Below are positions 32,622-40,533 of a stretch of 64,000 nucleotides of DNA, piece after piece. The number at the start of each line of letters is the position of its first letter. The first letter of the stretch is position 1. The stretch is taken from positions 5,828,001 to 5,892,000 of the forward strand of contig NZ_JAUSZM010000003.1 of the NCBI RefSeq assembly GCF_030817655.1, in the 5' to 3' direction. The notes under the pieces are model-generated. The model had not been told where the DNA came from, did not search any database, and was given only the letters and a program-made list of their open reading frames with translations. The position numbers were made by a program, and so were the translations under genes. Source of the DNA: Streptomyces sp. V4I2. Lineage in GTDB: Bacteria; Actinomycetota; Actinomycetes; Streptomycetales; Streptomycetaceae.

Positions 32622-32756
32622 TCCCAGGCTCGGGTCTCTCAGCTCGAGCGAGGCGAGATCCATGATCTGGAGACGATGCGTGCGTACGTGGAGGCGCTCT
32701 GGGCCAGGTTCACCGTGACGACCGAGTACGGCGACCGGACGGCCGGCTTGGCCTGA
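32622..32756 (+). pseudogene. C-terminal remnant of an HTH (XRE/HigA-like) antitoxin
   Basis: A frame without a start reads SQARVSQLERGEIHD, LETMRAYVEALWARF and TVTTEYGDRT before TGA 32754. This is the end of an XRE antitoxin: the second half of its helix-turn-helix (VSQLERGE), the 'ETMRAYVEAL' helix and a beta-rich tail. The first helix and any toxin gene are missing. It lies between the SsgA-like gene and the Trypco2 gene, at the edge of the accessory segment. Confidence 0.65.
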
Positions 32757-32866
32757 CCGATGAACGGGCAACTTCGCCTGGGTGAGGCCGCGTTGTCATG
32801 AAGGGCGTGGGACGCGGAGAGTACGCTCCGTCCCACCATGCGTGTACGGGGATCAAGGGGGCCTTC

Positions 32867-33178
32867 GTGGCGGACGAGACGTGGGCGGGGCTGGCCGAGG
32901 CGATCGGAGCGATCCGGGCGGAGCTCCAGCAGGCGACGCGGGACGGGGCAGGGCAAGAGATCCAGTTCCGAACCGGCCCCGTCGAGGTCGAGTTCTCCGT
33001 GGACGTGAAGAAGGACGGGGAGGCTCGGGCGAAGGTGCTGGTTCTGCCGTTCGGGGCGGAGGCCAAGGCGTCGCGGTCCAAGGGCACGACGAACCGCGTG
33101 AAGATCACACTCCAGCCGGTCGACGCCGAGGGCACGGATCTGCGTATCGCGGACGACTCGGGGGAACGCCCCAACTGA
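32867..33178 (+). CDS. Trypco2-domain protein
   Basis: This is a 103-residue protein matching the trypsin-co-occurring domain 2: an N-terminal helix (WAGLAEAIGAIRAELQQATRDG), then beta strands IQFRTGPVEVEFSVDVKKDG and TNRVKITLQPVD. Trypco domains were defined by comparative genomics of predicted conflict systems in which they neighbour trypsin-like and NTPase proteins, exactly as here. GTG 32867 follows AAGGGGG and gives the domain its natural start, although the frame is open to 32798. It is 24 bases from the trypsin-STAND gene and probably co-translated. Confidence 0.82.
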   Translation: MADETWAGLAEAIGAIRAELQQATRDGAGQEIQFRTGPVEVEFSVDVKKDGEARAKVLVLPFGAEAKASRSKGTTNRVKITLQPVDAEGTDLRIADDSGERPN

Positions 33179-33202
33179 CGAGGATCACGAGGGGAGCGGC
33201 CG

Positions 33203-36025
33203 GTGGACGTACGGCGGGTCGTCGAGGTCTGGAACCCGACCGGGAAGTGCTCGGGGACCGGGTACCTCGTGGCGGAACGGCTGGTGCTGACGGCTCTCCA
33301 CAATGTGCTGGGTCGCGGGGTGTTGGAGGTCCGGCGGCTGGGTTCCGAGGAGCTGACGTGGGCCACGGCCGAGGTGCTGTGGCCGGAGATCCCGCCCGAT
33401 CTGGAGCGGGAGCCGCAGGCCGACGGGGCGTTGATCAGGATCACGGACCCGGGATGGCGGCCGCCGCCGGGCGGCGAGCCTGTCCGGTGGGGCCGGATCG
33501 ACGGGTCGGTGGTGAGGGATGAGCGGCTGGGGTGTGTCGCGGTCGGGTTTCCCCGGGCGGAGGCGCGGGACGGGGTCCGCGACACCAAGGAGATCCGCGG
33601 CCACATCGAGACCCTGACCGGGCTCAAGTCCATTGGGCTGATCACGGCCTACGTCGACGGAGTCGCCGTTCCCAGCAGGCCGGACGAGCGGTCGCGGTGG
33701 GCGGGGGCTTCGGGGGCAGCGTTGTTCGCGCGGGGGCGGCTCATCGGGGTCGTCACGACCGACCGGCAACGGGACTACGACGCGGACCAGTTGACAGCCG
33801 TGTCCGTCGTATCGCTGGCGGCTCGTCCCGGATTCGCCATCGCGGTGAAGGCCGCCGGAGGCGAACTGGTCCCGGAGGACATCACGGCTGTGGAACCCGG
33901 ACGGTCGCGTACCGCGTACGACGTGGACGTCCCGCGAGGGGTGAACAACCTGCCGGAACCGCCGTCGCCGATCTTCGTCGGCAGGGCGGAGGCGATGGCA
34001 GAGCTGGAGCGAGCCCTTGCCGCGGACTCGCAGACGATCACGCAGACCGTGCACGGACTCGGCGGTGTCGGGAAGACGACGCTCGCCCTGCACTACGCGC
34101 ACGACCATGCGGGGGCGTACCGGCTGGTGTGGTGGATCCGCGCGGACACCCCAGAGCTGATCGAGGCGGGCTTCGCCGCTCTCACGCTCCGCCTGCGGGG
34201 CGGAGAGGGGGCCGACCTCACGACCGCTCAGGCTGCCGAGTGGGCTGTCGGGTGGTTGCAGACGCATCCGGGGTGGCTCCTGGTCTTCGACAACGCGGCG
34301 AAGCCGGAGGACGTGCACGTCTGGACGGGACAACTCCGGGCATCCGGACGCCACTTGATCACCAGCCGATACAAGAGGGGCTGGGTGTGTGATCCCATCG
34401 CCTTGCCGGTGCTGGACGAGGAGGCCTCGCTGACCCTTCTGTCACGCCTCGGCGGGGCCGACGACGAGGACGAGGCCCGCGCGCTGGCGGACGACCTGGG
34501 CCATCTTCCCCTCGCCCTGGAACAGGCGGGGGCCTTCATCGCGCAGACCGGGATCACGATCGCCGAGTACCGCGACATGTTGCGCCGGCGCCCCGAGCGC
34601 ACCACGGACGCGGCACCGGGAGGCTCGGATCCGGCGCGGACGGTGGCGCGGATCTGGCGCATCACCCTGGACGCGCTCCAGGAACGGGACCCCCGGGCCG
34701 TGGACATCCTGCAGATCGCCGCGTGGTACGCCCCGACGGGCATCCCCCGTGCCCTGTTCGCACCGCTCGCCGAGGATCCGATCGACCTCGCCCAGCTCCT
34801 GGGGCTGTTGGCCGACTACAACATGATCACGCTCGACCGGGCGGGCGTCGGCGTCCACCGTCTGGTCCAGACGGTGGCGCGCACCGCGTCGGAGCCGGGG
34901 GGCGATCCCCATCGCGATCAGGCTCGCATCACGGCTGCCTATGACCTCGCTGCGAAGCTGATGCTCGACAAGCTTCCTGGTGATGCCGCCTTTGGCGTTG
35001 CGGGTTGGCCCACGTGGAGAGTTCTGCTGCCCCACGTCGAAGCGCTTGTCGACACGGAGGCCCCGGAGGACCCGGGGGTGGATACCGCCGAGATCAACCT
35101 GATTCTCAGGCAGGCGGGGCAGTTCCTCCTTGAGCAGGGGAAGGTGAGTCAGGCCACCGGCTACTACAGCCGTTCTCTGGCGGCGGCCAGTCGGATGCTG
35201 GGTGAGGATCACCCGTACACGCTGGGTTCGCGGAACAACCTGGCTTACGCCTATATGGCGGCGGGGGACCTGGGGCGGGCGATTCCGTTGTTCGAGCGGA
35301 CGTTGGAGGCTTCGGTACGGGTGCTGGGTGAGGATCACCCCGACACGCTGCGTGCGCGGAACAACCTGGCAGGCGCGTACGAGAAGGCGGGGGATGCGCG
35401 GCGGGCGATTCCGATGTGGGAGCGGACGTTGGAGGATTTCGCGCGGGTGTCGGGTGAGGATCACCCGTACACGCTGAGTTCGCGGATCAATCTCGCCGGC
35501 GCGTATATGGCGGTGGGAGAACTGGGGCGGGCGGTTCCGTTGTTCGAGCGGACGTTGGAGGATTCCCTGCGGGTGCTGGGGGAGGACCACCCGTACACGT
35601 TGGCTTCGCGGAACAACCTGGCATACGCGTACATGGAGGCGGGGGACGCGGGGCGGGTGATCCCGTTGTGGGAGCGGACGTTGGAGGATTCGGCGCGGGT
35701 GCTGGGTGCGGACCACCCGACCACGCTGGTTTCGGCGAACAATCTGGCCGGCGCGTACATGATGGTGGGGGATCTGGGGCGGGCCATTCCCATGTGGGAG
35801 CGGACGTTGGCCGATCGTGTGCGGGTGCTGGGTGAGGACCACCCGGAGACGCTGTCCTCGGGGAGCAACCTCGCCGGCGCGTACCGGCTGGCGGGGGATC
35901 TGGGGCGGGCGATTCGGCTGTACGAGCAGACGCTGGCCGACTGTCTCCGGGTGCTGGGTGAGGACCACCCGACGACCAGGAACGTCCGCGAGCTTCTGTC
36001 CGTCGCGCGTGCGCAAGAGCCCTGA
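33203..36025 (+). CDS. trypsin-like protease / NB-ARC STAND NTPase / TPR protein
   Basis: This is a 940-residue predicted immune-type sensor-effector. An N-terminal trypsin-like domain (about 1-235) has an apparent triad: His33 in LTALHNV, Asp74 in QADGAL, Ser170 in GASGAAL. The NB-ARC STAND ATPase (about 250-520) shows Walker A GLGGVGKTT with Lys291, Walker B WLLVFDNA with Asp363, the LITSR sensor and GHLPLAL. A winged-helix-like region follows, then six near-identical 42-residue TPRs plus a partial seventh (664-940). By analogy, TPRs detect a trigger, the NTPase oligomerises and the protease is activated. GTG 33203 follows GAGGGGAG. The trigger and target are unknown. Confidence 0.9.
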   Translation: MDVRRVVEVWNPTGKCSGTGYLVAERLVLTALHNVLGRGVLEVRRLGSEELTWATAEVLWPEIPPDLEREPQADGALIRITDPGWRPPPGGEPVRWGRIDGSVVRDERLGCVAVGFPRAEARDGVRDTKEIRGHIETLTGLKSIGLITAYVDGVAVPSRPDERSRWAGASGAALFARGRLIGVVTTDRQRDYDADQLTAVSVVSLAARPGFAIAVKAAGGELVPEDITAVEPGRSRTAYDVDVPRGVNNLPEPPSPIFVGRAEAMAELERALAADSQTITQTVHGLGGVGKTTLALHYAHDHAGAYRLVWWIRADTPELIEAGFAALTLRLRGGEGADLTTAQAAEWAVGWLQTHPGWLLVFDNAAKPEDVHVWTGQLRASGRHLITSRYKRGWVCDPIALPVLDEEASLTLLSRLGGADDEDEARALADDLGHLPLALEQAGAFIAQTGITIAEYRDMLRRRPERTTDAAPGGSDPARTVARIWRITLDALQERDPRAVDILQIAAWYAPTGIPRALFAPLAEDPIDLAQLLGLLADYNMITLDRAGVGVHRLVQTVARTASEPGGDPHRDQARITAAYDLAAKLMLDKLPGDAAFGVAGWPTWRVLLPHVEALVDTEAPEDPGVDTAEINLILRQAGQFLLEQGKVSQATGYYSRSLAAASRMLGEDHPYTLGSRNNLAYAYMAAGDLGRAIPLFERTLEASVRVLGEDHPDTLRARNNLAGAYEKAGDARRAIPMWERTLEDFARVSGEDHPYTLSSRINLAGAYMAVGELGRAVPLFERTLEDSLRVLGEDHPYTLASRNNLAYAYMEAGDAGRVIPLWERTLEDSARVLGADHPTTLVSANNLAGAYMMVGDLGRAIPMWERTLADRVRVLGEDHPETLSSGSNLAGAYRLAGDLGRAIRLYEQTLADCLRVLGEDHPTTRNVRELLSVARAQEP
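35192..36022 (+). repeat. 126-bp in-gene tandem repeats (TPR-coding)
   Basis: Six full 126-base units start at 35192 and recur at 126-base steps, followed by a partial unit. They share long identical stretches such as CGGGTGCTGGGTGAGGA. Each encodes one 42-residue TPR (RVLGEDHP...NNLAGAY...GDLGRAIP...ERTLE). Confidence 0.92.
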
Positions 36026-36026
36026 C

Positions 36027-36422
36027 CTATGCCCCCAGTACCGCCCGCAACCGCTCCGCCTCCACATAGGGCGCCGTCGGCGTCGGCTCGCTGTACCAGC
36101 GCAGGGGCCAGGTGTTGCCGTCGAGCGCCGGGATCCCGATGTACGTGAGAGCACGATCGCCTCTGCTCCCGAACCGCTGCACGCCGAGCGGCCAGCTGTG
36201 CCTGCGCACCTCCCCGGGCGCCAGCAGGAAGTACATCCACCGGAACCCGACCGCCTCACACACGACCGGCCCCGCGTCCCCGTCCGCCGCCTCGATGATC
36301 CGCTCGGCGACGACTTCCCCTCGCACGCCCTCGATCCGTACGGCGTCGAAGTGCACGCCGGCGAGACGAAGTTGGTGGCCGGAGGCCGGGATCCAGTCAG
36401 GGCGGTGAATTGCGTTCGTCAT
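36027..36422 (-). CDS. hypothetical protein of XRE/DUF397 neighbourhood
   Basis: This 131-residue protein is of unknown function. It reads HRPDWIPASGHQLRLAGVHFDAVRI, then GPVVCEAVGFRWMYFLLAPG, then LTYIGIPALDGNTWPLRWYSEP, probably a small mixed alpha/beta domain. Proteins with this pattern recur in Streptomyces beside XRE-DUF397 pairs. ATG 36422 is chosen; GTG 36428 adds two codons. It ends 2 bases from the convergent STAND gene and is divergent from the XRE gene, with a palindrome between. Confidence 0.65.
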   Translation of the reverse strand: MTNAIHRPDWIPASGHQLRLAGVHFDAVRIEGVRGEVVAERIIEAADGDAGPVVCEAVGFRWMYFLLAPGEVRRHSWPLGVQRFGSRGDRALTYIGIPALDGNTWPLRWYSEPTPTAPYVEAERLRAVLGA

Positions 36423-36469
36423 GGTCACACAGTGGCGTGGGCGAAGCTACGCTCGGTAGCGACTGAGGT

Positions 36470-36489
36470 GATACACGCCGGGGTGTATC
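36470..36489. promoter_or_regulatory. perfect inverted repeat, likely XRE operator
   Basis: GATACAC-gccggg-GTGTATC has perfect 7-base arms. It lies 18 bases before the XRE start codon and 48 bases from the divergent gene at 36422, overlapping the region where both promoters should be. Confidence 0.65.
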
Positions 36490-36506
36490 CGTCGGAGGTG
36501 CGTGCT

Positions 36507-37322
36507 GTGTCGGGTCAGTACAACGTCAACTCCCAGCCGCCTGTGGCCTGGCGCTACAGCGGCAACCAGATGAAGCGCTGGCGCACGAAGGCGGACATCA
36601 CCCGCGAGGAACTCGCCGCCGCCTCCAACTACTCGCCGGACACCATCAAGTCCATGGAGCAGGGCGTACGCATGCCGACGCCGCGGGTGCTCGACGTGGC
36701 GGACGAGTTGTGCCGGGCGGAGGGGATGCTGAGCGCGGCCAAGGAGTACCTGCACAGGGAGAAGTTTCCGGCGCGGGCGCAGGACTTCATGGAGCGGGAG
36801 AAGGAGGCGATCAGTCTCTGGTGGTACGAAGTCACATACATCCCGGGCCTTCTGCAGACGAAGGGGTACGCGCGGTCGCTCATCGAGAACCATGTTCCGC
36901 CCCTGGACGAGGAGACGGTGGAGAAGCGGATCGCGGCACGCATGGGGCGGCAGGCGATCCTCACTGGGCGGAAGCCTCCGGTGGGCCTGAGCTTTGTCGT
37001 CTACGAAGCCGCCCTGCGCAGCCCTCAGGCGGACGCCGAGCAACTGCTCCACCTGCTGGAGGTGTCCCGGCTACGCAACGTCGTGGTGCAGGTGCTCCCG
37101 TTCGAACGTGCCATCCCCGCCGCGCTCATGGGGTCCATGGTGTTGTTGGAGACTCACGACCACGAGCGTTTCGCCTTCACGGAAGGCCCGTTCGTCAGCG
37201 AATTGTCGGCCGACCCAGAGCTTGTCAGCCGTGCGTCCGAGCGGCTTAGCATGATCCGCACGCAGGCTCTCAGTTCCGCTGAGTCGGCCCGTTTCATCGA
37301 GCGGATGGTGGATCAGCCATGA
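36507..37322 (+). CDS. XRE-family regulator with DUF5753
   Basis: This 271-residue protein has an N-terminal helix-turn-helix (MKRWRTKADITREELAAASNYSPDTIKSMEQGVRMPTPRVLDVADEL) and a DUF5753 domain with the signature VTYIPGLLQTKGYARSLIENH. GTG 36507 is chosen because GGAGG lies 8 bases before it, while the frame is open far upstream through the STAND gene. It overlaps its DUF397 partner by ATGA. It is the second XRE-DUF397 pair in the window, after 7827. Confidence 0.9.
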   Translation: MSGQYNVNSQPPVAWRYSGNQMKRWRTKADITREELAAASNYSPDTIKSMEQGVRMPTPRVLDVADELCRAEGMLSAAKEYLHREKFPARAQDFMEREKEAISLWWYEVTYIPGLLQTKGYARSLIENHVPPLDEETVEKRIAARMGRQAILTGRKPPVGLSFVVYEAALRSPQADAEQLLHLLEVSRLRNVVVQVLPFERAIPAALMGSMVLLETHDHERFAFTEGPFVSELSADPELVSRASERLSMIRTQALSSAESARFIERMVDQP

Positions 37323-37501
37323 GCGAGCAGCTGAAGTGGTTCAAGTCGAGCTACAGCGACAGTGAGGGTGGCGCCTGCGTCGAAGTCGCGTTCTCCACCC
37401 GCATCCACATCCGCGACTCCAAGGTCCCCTCAGGCCCCGAGCTCCACCTCGCCGCCCCCGCCTGGGAGGCGTTCATTTCCGCAGTTCAGCCCGGAGCTTG
37501 A
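37319..37501 (+). CDS. DUF397 domain protein
   Basis: This 60-residue protein has the full DUF397 pattern (WFKSSYSDSEGGACVEVAF, IHIRDSKVPSGP, WEAFISAV). It starts inside the XRE stop codon (ATGA) and is presumably the cognate partner of that regulator. A GAGCCTCGGGCTC hairpin covers its stop codon. Confidence 0.92.
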   Translation: MSEQLKWFKSSYSDSEGGACVEVAFSTRIHIRDSKVPSGPELHLAAPAWEAFISAVQPGA

Positions 37502-37540
37502 GCCTCGGGCTCCGAGCTCTTCCCATGGGTTTTTGGGTTC

Positions 37541-37569
37541 TTGGTTTGGTTGAAATCCAACCCAACCAA
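37541..37569. other. long AT-richer hairpin after DUF397 gene
   Basis: TTGGTTTGGTTG and CAACCCAACCAA pair (11 of 12) around AAATC. It lies 40 bases after the DUF397 stop and 176 bases before the next gene, without a T-run. It could end the XRE-DUF397 transcript or be a binding site for the next gene's product. The rest of the 243-base gap shows nothing else. Confidence 0.45.
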
Positions 37570-37744
37570 CCATGTCTGTACGTGAGTTGAGGCGTCGTAC
37601 CTCGAACGGGTGACGTTCCGTGATCGGCTTGCGTCGGAACGTAAAGCCACTCTAGGTTCGCGGCAAACGAGCAAAAAGATCGGCCCCGGTCGGTGCGCCA
37701 ACACCGGCTCCGGGGCCTGACCTACCGATCGAAGGAACAGTTCG

Positions 37745-38842
37745 ATGGTGGCTTACGCCTACCCTAGTCCCGCCCTGCCGTCCCCGTCTCACCCCATGGC
37801 CAATACGGGCTACGGAAAGCGCTCCGCGGGTGACGAAGACCCGCACGCCGACCCGGACTTCGCACACCTGCTCCCGCGTGACGCCGACGTCGCCGTCTTC
37901 ATCGACCACCTCGACAACGGCCACGCGATGGGTCACAAGGTGCTCGCGGCGGAACATCCCCGTTACGGCCAGCAGTCGATGCGCAGCTCTCTGAACCGCC
38001 TCACCGAGGCAGGCCACCTGCGCTGGATCAAGGAGCACATCACCGTCGAGGACAACTCGATGCGGTGGGTGACGCGAACGTACTGGTCGCGTACGCCCAG
38101 GTCGCCAGAGTGGTGGGCGAACTTTGCGCGGGAACGGCACGGCAAGGACGTGACGGACTACCGGCCGGGCCTGGCCCGGACCGAGGATCCGGCACCGCAG
38201 CCGACCCCCGAGACCACGCCGGACGAGTCGGCTCCCGACGAGCCCAGCGCCGCGTACCGCGCACTCGCCGGACTCCGCGCCGCGGACCCCCGTATGCCTC
38301 TCGCCGCATCCGACTGCCAGTCCCTCGAACCCCTCGCCGCGGAGTGGCTCTCCCGTGGCGCGACGCCGAACGACATCACCCGAGCCCTGACCGACGGGCT
38401 CCCACCCACTGTCACCAACCCGGGCGGATTCGCCCGCAAACGACTGGAGGCGAAGATGCCCCCGCACAAGAACGACACCGACACCACCACGGCCCCGACG
38501 GGCCCCCTCCGCGGCCGCGTCACCCGCGTGATCATGGCCTGCGCCACCTGTGACCAGGACGAACGCACGGTGAAGATCGACCGTGGCATCTGCGAGGACT
38601 GCCGCAAGGAGGACGCGGAGAACCCGATGACCGACGAGGACATCACCAAGGGCTTCGCCGAGATCGCCCACCTCGGCGTCACGTCCGCCTACTACCTCAA
38701 GAAGAAGCTGGAACGCCCTACGGGCGGCCCCGTGCCCGACACGTTCCGTTCTGTGCCCATCGAGGACCGCGTTTTCTACCACTACCGCGACAACCGGGAC
38801 CGCATCGCCAACGGTCTCCGGCCGAGGCGCTGGAACTGGTGA
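37745..38842 (+). CDS. HTH protein with C-terminal zinc ribbon
   Basis: This 365-residue protein is found in Streptomyces, often annotated as MarR-like. The N-terminal part (about 45-115) looks like a winged helix (GHAMGHKVLAAEHPRYGQQSMRSSLNRLTEAGHLRWIKEHI). An acidic Pro/Thr linker leads to a helical module (LAASDCQSLEPLAAEWLSRGATPNDITRALTDGLP) and a CATC...CEDC zinc-ribbon-like motif near 275-295. The proteins I recall with this layout are common on mobile or accessory DNA, but a role is not known. AAGGAACAG precedes the ATG. Confidence 0.7.
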   Translation: MVAYAYPSPALPSPSHPMANTGYGKRSAGDEDPHADPDFAHLLPRDADVAVFIDHLDNGHAMGHKVLAAEHPRYGQQSMRSSLNRLTEAGHLRWIKEHITVEDNSMRWVTRTYWSRTPRSPEWWANFARERHGKDVTDYRPGLARTEDPAPQPTPETTPDESAPDEPSAAYRALAGLRAADPRMPLAASDCQSLEPLAAEWLSRGATPNDITRALTDGLPPTVTNPGGFARKRLEAKMPPHKNDTDTTTAPTGPLRGRVTRVIMACATCDQDERTVKIDRGICEDCRKEDAENPMTDEDITKGFAEIAHLGVTSAYYLKKKLERPTGGPVPDTFRSVPIEDRVFYHYRDNRDRIANGLRPRRWNW

Positions 38843-38906
38843 CGGCGGTGACACGGGGGAACGTACGCGCGCCTCCGCGTGCCGGTGGTCCCAGCAGAGA
38901 TCCTGG

Positions 38907-38920
38907 ATTACATTCGTAAT
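38907..38920. promoter_or_regulatory. inverted repeat immediately before antitoxin start
   Basis: ATTAC-attc-GTAAT ends one base before ATG 38921. Its position over the expected -10/initiation region suggests an autoregulatory site for the toxin-antitoxin operon, and a leaderless or nearly leaderless transcript. Confidence 0.5.
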
Positions 38921-39205
38921 ATGGCAGAGAAGGTGAAGTTCAGCGTGAGTCTGAATGCCGAGCTCGGCGAGGCACTGCGGCAGTGTGCCGAGGCCGAGGA
39001 CGAGCAGATCTCGACTGTGGTCAGCCGGGCGCTGGAGGCCTATTTGGGCCACCGGAAGCGGATGCGCGATGGCCGAGAGGCCATGGTCGAGTACCAGGAG
39101 CAGTACGGAATGTTCACAGAGGAAGAGCGTGCCAGGGCCAGGGCCCGTGTGGCCGACCTCATGGGGTGGAGCGAGAGCGGCACGACGGGGGCACAGTCCG
39201 CATGA
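38921..39205 (+). CDS. antitoxin, ribbon-helix-helix type
   Basis: This is a 94-residue acidic protein. The first 50 residues (KVKFSVSLNAELGEALRQCAEAEDEQISTVVSRALEAYLGHRKRM) fit a ribbon-helix-helix DNA-binding domain: a strand followed by two helices. The C-terminal part (EEERARARARVADLMGW) would wrap the toxin. ATG 38921 gives the RHH strand near the N-terminus. The frame upstream to 38879 is less likely. It overlaps the PIN toxin gene by ATGA, the classical VapBC arrangement. Confidence 0.82.
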   Translation: MAEKVKFSVSLNAELGEALRQCAEAEDEQISTVVSRALEAYLGHRKRMRDGREAMVEYQEQYGMFTEEERARARARVADLMGWSESGTTGAQSA

Positions 39206-39591
39206 GCCATGTCGTGTACGACGCGGGTGCCCTGCTCGCCGCCGCGAAGAACAACCGGAACTTCCTCGCGCAGCACGACGAGTTCCTGGCCGCGGACGTA
39301 CGGCCGATCGTTCCGGCGGGGGTGCTGGCCCAGTGTTGGGACACCCGTCCCAAGGCTGCCAACCTGCACAAGGTGCTGCGTCCCTGCCTTGTCCTGCCAC
39401 TGACCGAGACCACCGCGAAAGCGGCGGCGCTTCTGTGTCAGGAGAACGGTACGGCGGACGTGGTCGATGCCACGGTCGTCCTCGCATCACTCACGCACGA
39501 TGACGCCCTGATCCTCACGGATGACCTCGAGGACATCCGGGCCTTGGCCATGAGCGCCAACCGCAAGCGCATCCGCGTCGAGCGGCCATGA
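39202..39591 (+). CDS. PIN-domain toxin (VapC-like RNase)
   Basis: This is a 129-residue predicted ribonuclease. PIN acidic residues are Asp7 in VVYDAGALLAA, Asp89 in DVVDATVV and Asp107/108 in LILTDDLEDI. The fourth acidic position is replaced by Gln44 in VPAGVLAQCW, as seen in related actinomycete toxins. It is translationally coupled to the antitoxin. Typical VapC toxins cut tRNA or rRNA when released from the antitoxin. Confidence 0.85.
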   Translation: MSHVVYDAGALLAAAKNNRNFLAQHDEFLAADVRPIVPAGVLAQCWDTRPKAANLHKVLRPCLVLPLTETTAKAAALLCQENGTADVVDATVVLASLTHDDALILTDDLEDIRALAMSANRKRIRVERP

Positions 39592-39722
39592 AGAGCTGGG
39601 CGCAGCGGCGGTCTTCCCCGGTCGAGGGCCGGTGTGGGTGCCGGCGCGCCCAGATGCCGGTCGAGGATTCCGAGGAACTCGCCCGCCGGGCGCCCGAGAC
39701 CGGACGGCCGGGGAGGGGCCGC

Positions 39723-40457
39723 TCACGGTCCCCACGCCCCCTTCCCCACCGCCGTGACCCCACCCCCCAACGCCAGCGCCAACACCAGCAGCCGGGCTCG
39801 TTCCTCCGGCAGCCGTCCCGCGAGCCCGCGACCGATCAGCGCCCCCACCACCATCGCCGCCCCCACCGACACCCACCGCGGCGCACTCAGTGACGGCACC
39901 CCGTTCGAGGCGACCGAGAACGCGTTCACGACCACCCCGTAGAACTGCGCGTTCGGTACGAACTCCCGTACCGTCCAGCCCGCGTTGACGGCGTACAGGG
40001 AAATCGGCGGGCCGCCCACACCCGCCGCCGCGTTCATGAAACCGCCGGCCGCGCCGGCCGCCAGGGCGCCCCCGGTGCCTCGCAGTGCCCGTACCCGCGC
40101 GCCCCGCATCACCAGCAGCACGGCCACGGTCACCAGCCCGCCCATGGCCAACAGGAGCAGGGGCTCCGGCAGTTGATGAGTGACCCACGTCCCCGCCGGC
40201 ACCGTGCACGCCGCCGCCACGCACAGCGGCAGCATCGCCACCCACCGAACCTGCCGCCAGCCGCCCACCAGGCCCACGACACTGATCGCGCCGGCGGCGC
40301 AGTTGGCCAGGACGACCCCCTCGGCCGGTCCGAGCAGCAGGATCAGTGCGGGTACGGCGACCAGGGCGAAGCCCATGCCGGTGAGCCACTGGACGGAGGA
40401 GCCGAGCAGGACGATCGCCGTCAGCAGTACGTCGCCCGCCCACCCGCTCGTCGTCAT
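39723..40457 (-). CDS. TauE/SafE-family sulfite exporter-like permease
   Basis: This 244-residue membrane protein has seven to eight hydrophobic helices in two halves. The family motif GGFMNAAAGVGGPPISLYAVN is in the second half, and SSVQWLTGMGFALVAVPAL is its first-half counterpart. Members move sulfite, sulfoacetate or other organosulfonates. ATG 40457 follows GGGGAGG on its strand. It is divergent from the small gene at 40534, and no sulfur-metabolism genes are nearby. Confidence 0.88.
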   Translation of the reverse strand: MTTSGWAGDVLLTAIVLLGSSVQWLTGMGFALVAVPALILLLGPAEGVVLANCAAGAISVVGLVGGWRQVRWVAMLPLCVAAACTVPAGTWVTHQLPEPLLLLAMGGLVTVAVLLVMRGARVRALRGTGGALAAGAAGGFMNAAAGVGGPPISLYAVNAGWTVREFVPNAQFYGVVVNAFSVASNGVPSLSAPRWVSVGAAMVVGALIGRGLAGRLPEERARLLVLALALGGGVTAVGKGAWGP

Positions 40458-40533
40458 GATCGGCATCCTCCCCGGCCGGAGCCGCCGGGCCAACCCCCTG
40501 CGCCTCGGTCCCCCCGGCCGTCATGATGGCCGT

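Noticed and set aside
34442..36259. 605-codon minus-strand frame antisense to the STAND gene
   Set aside because: Its repeats (LTQHP units) only mirror the TPR repeats; no protein family is recognisable.
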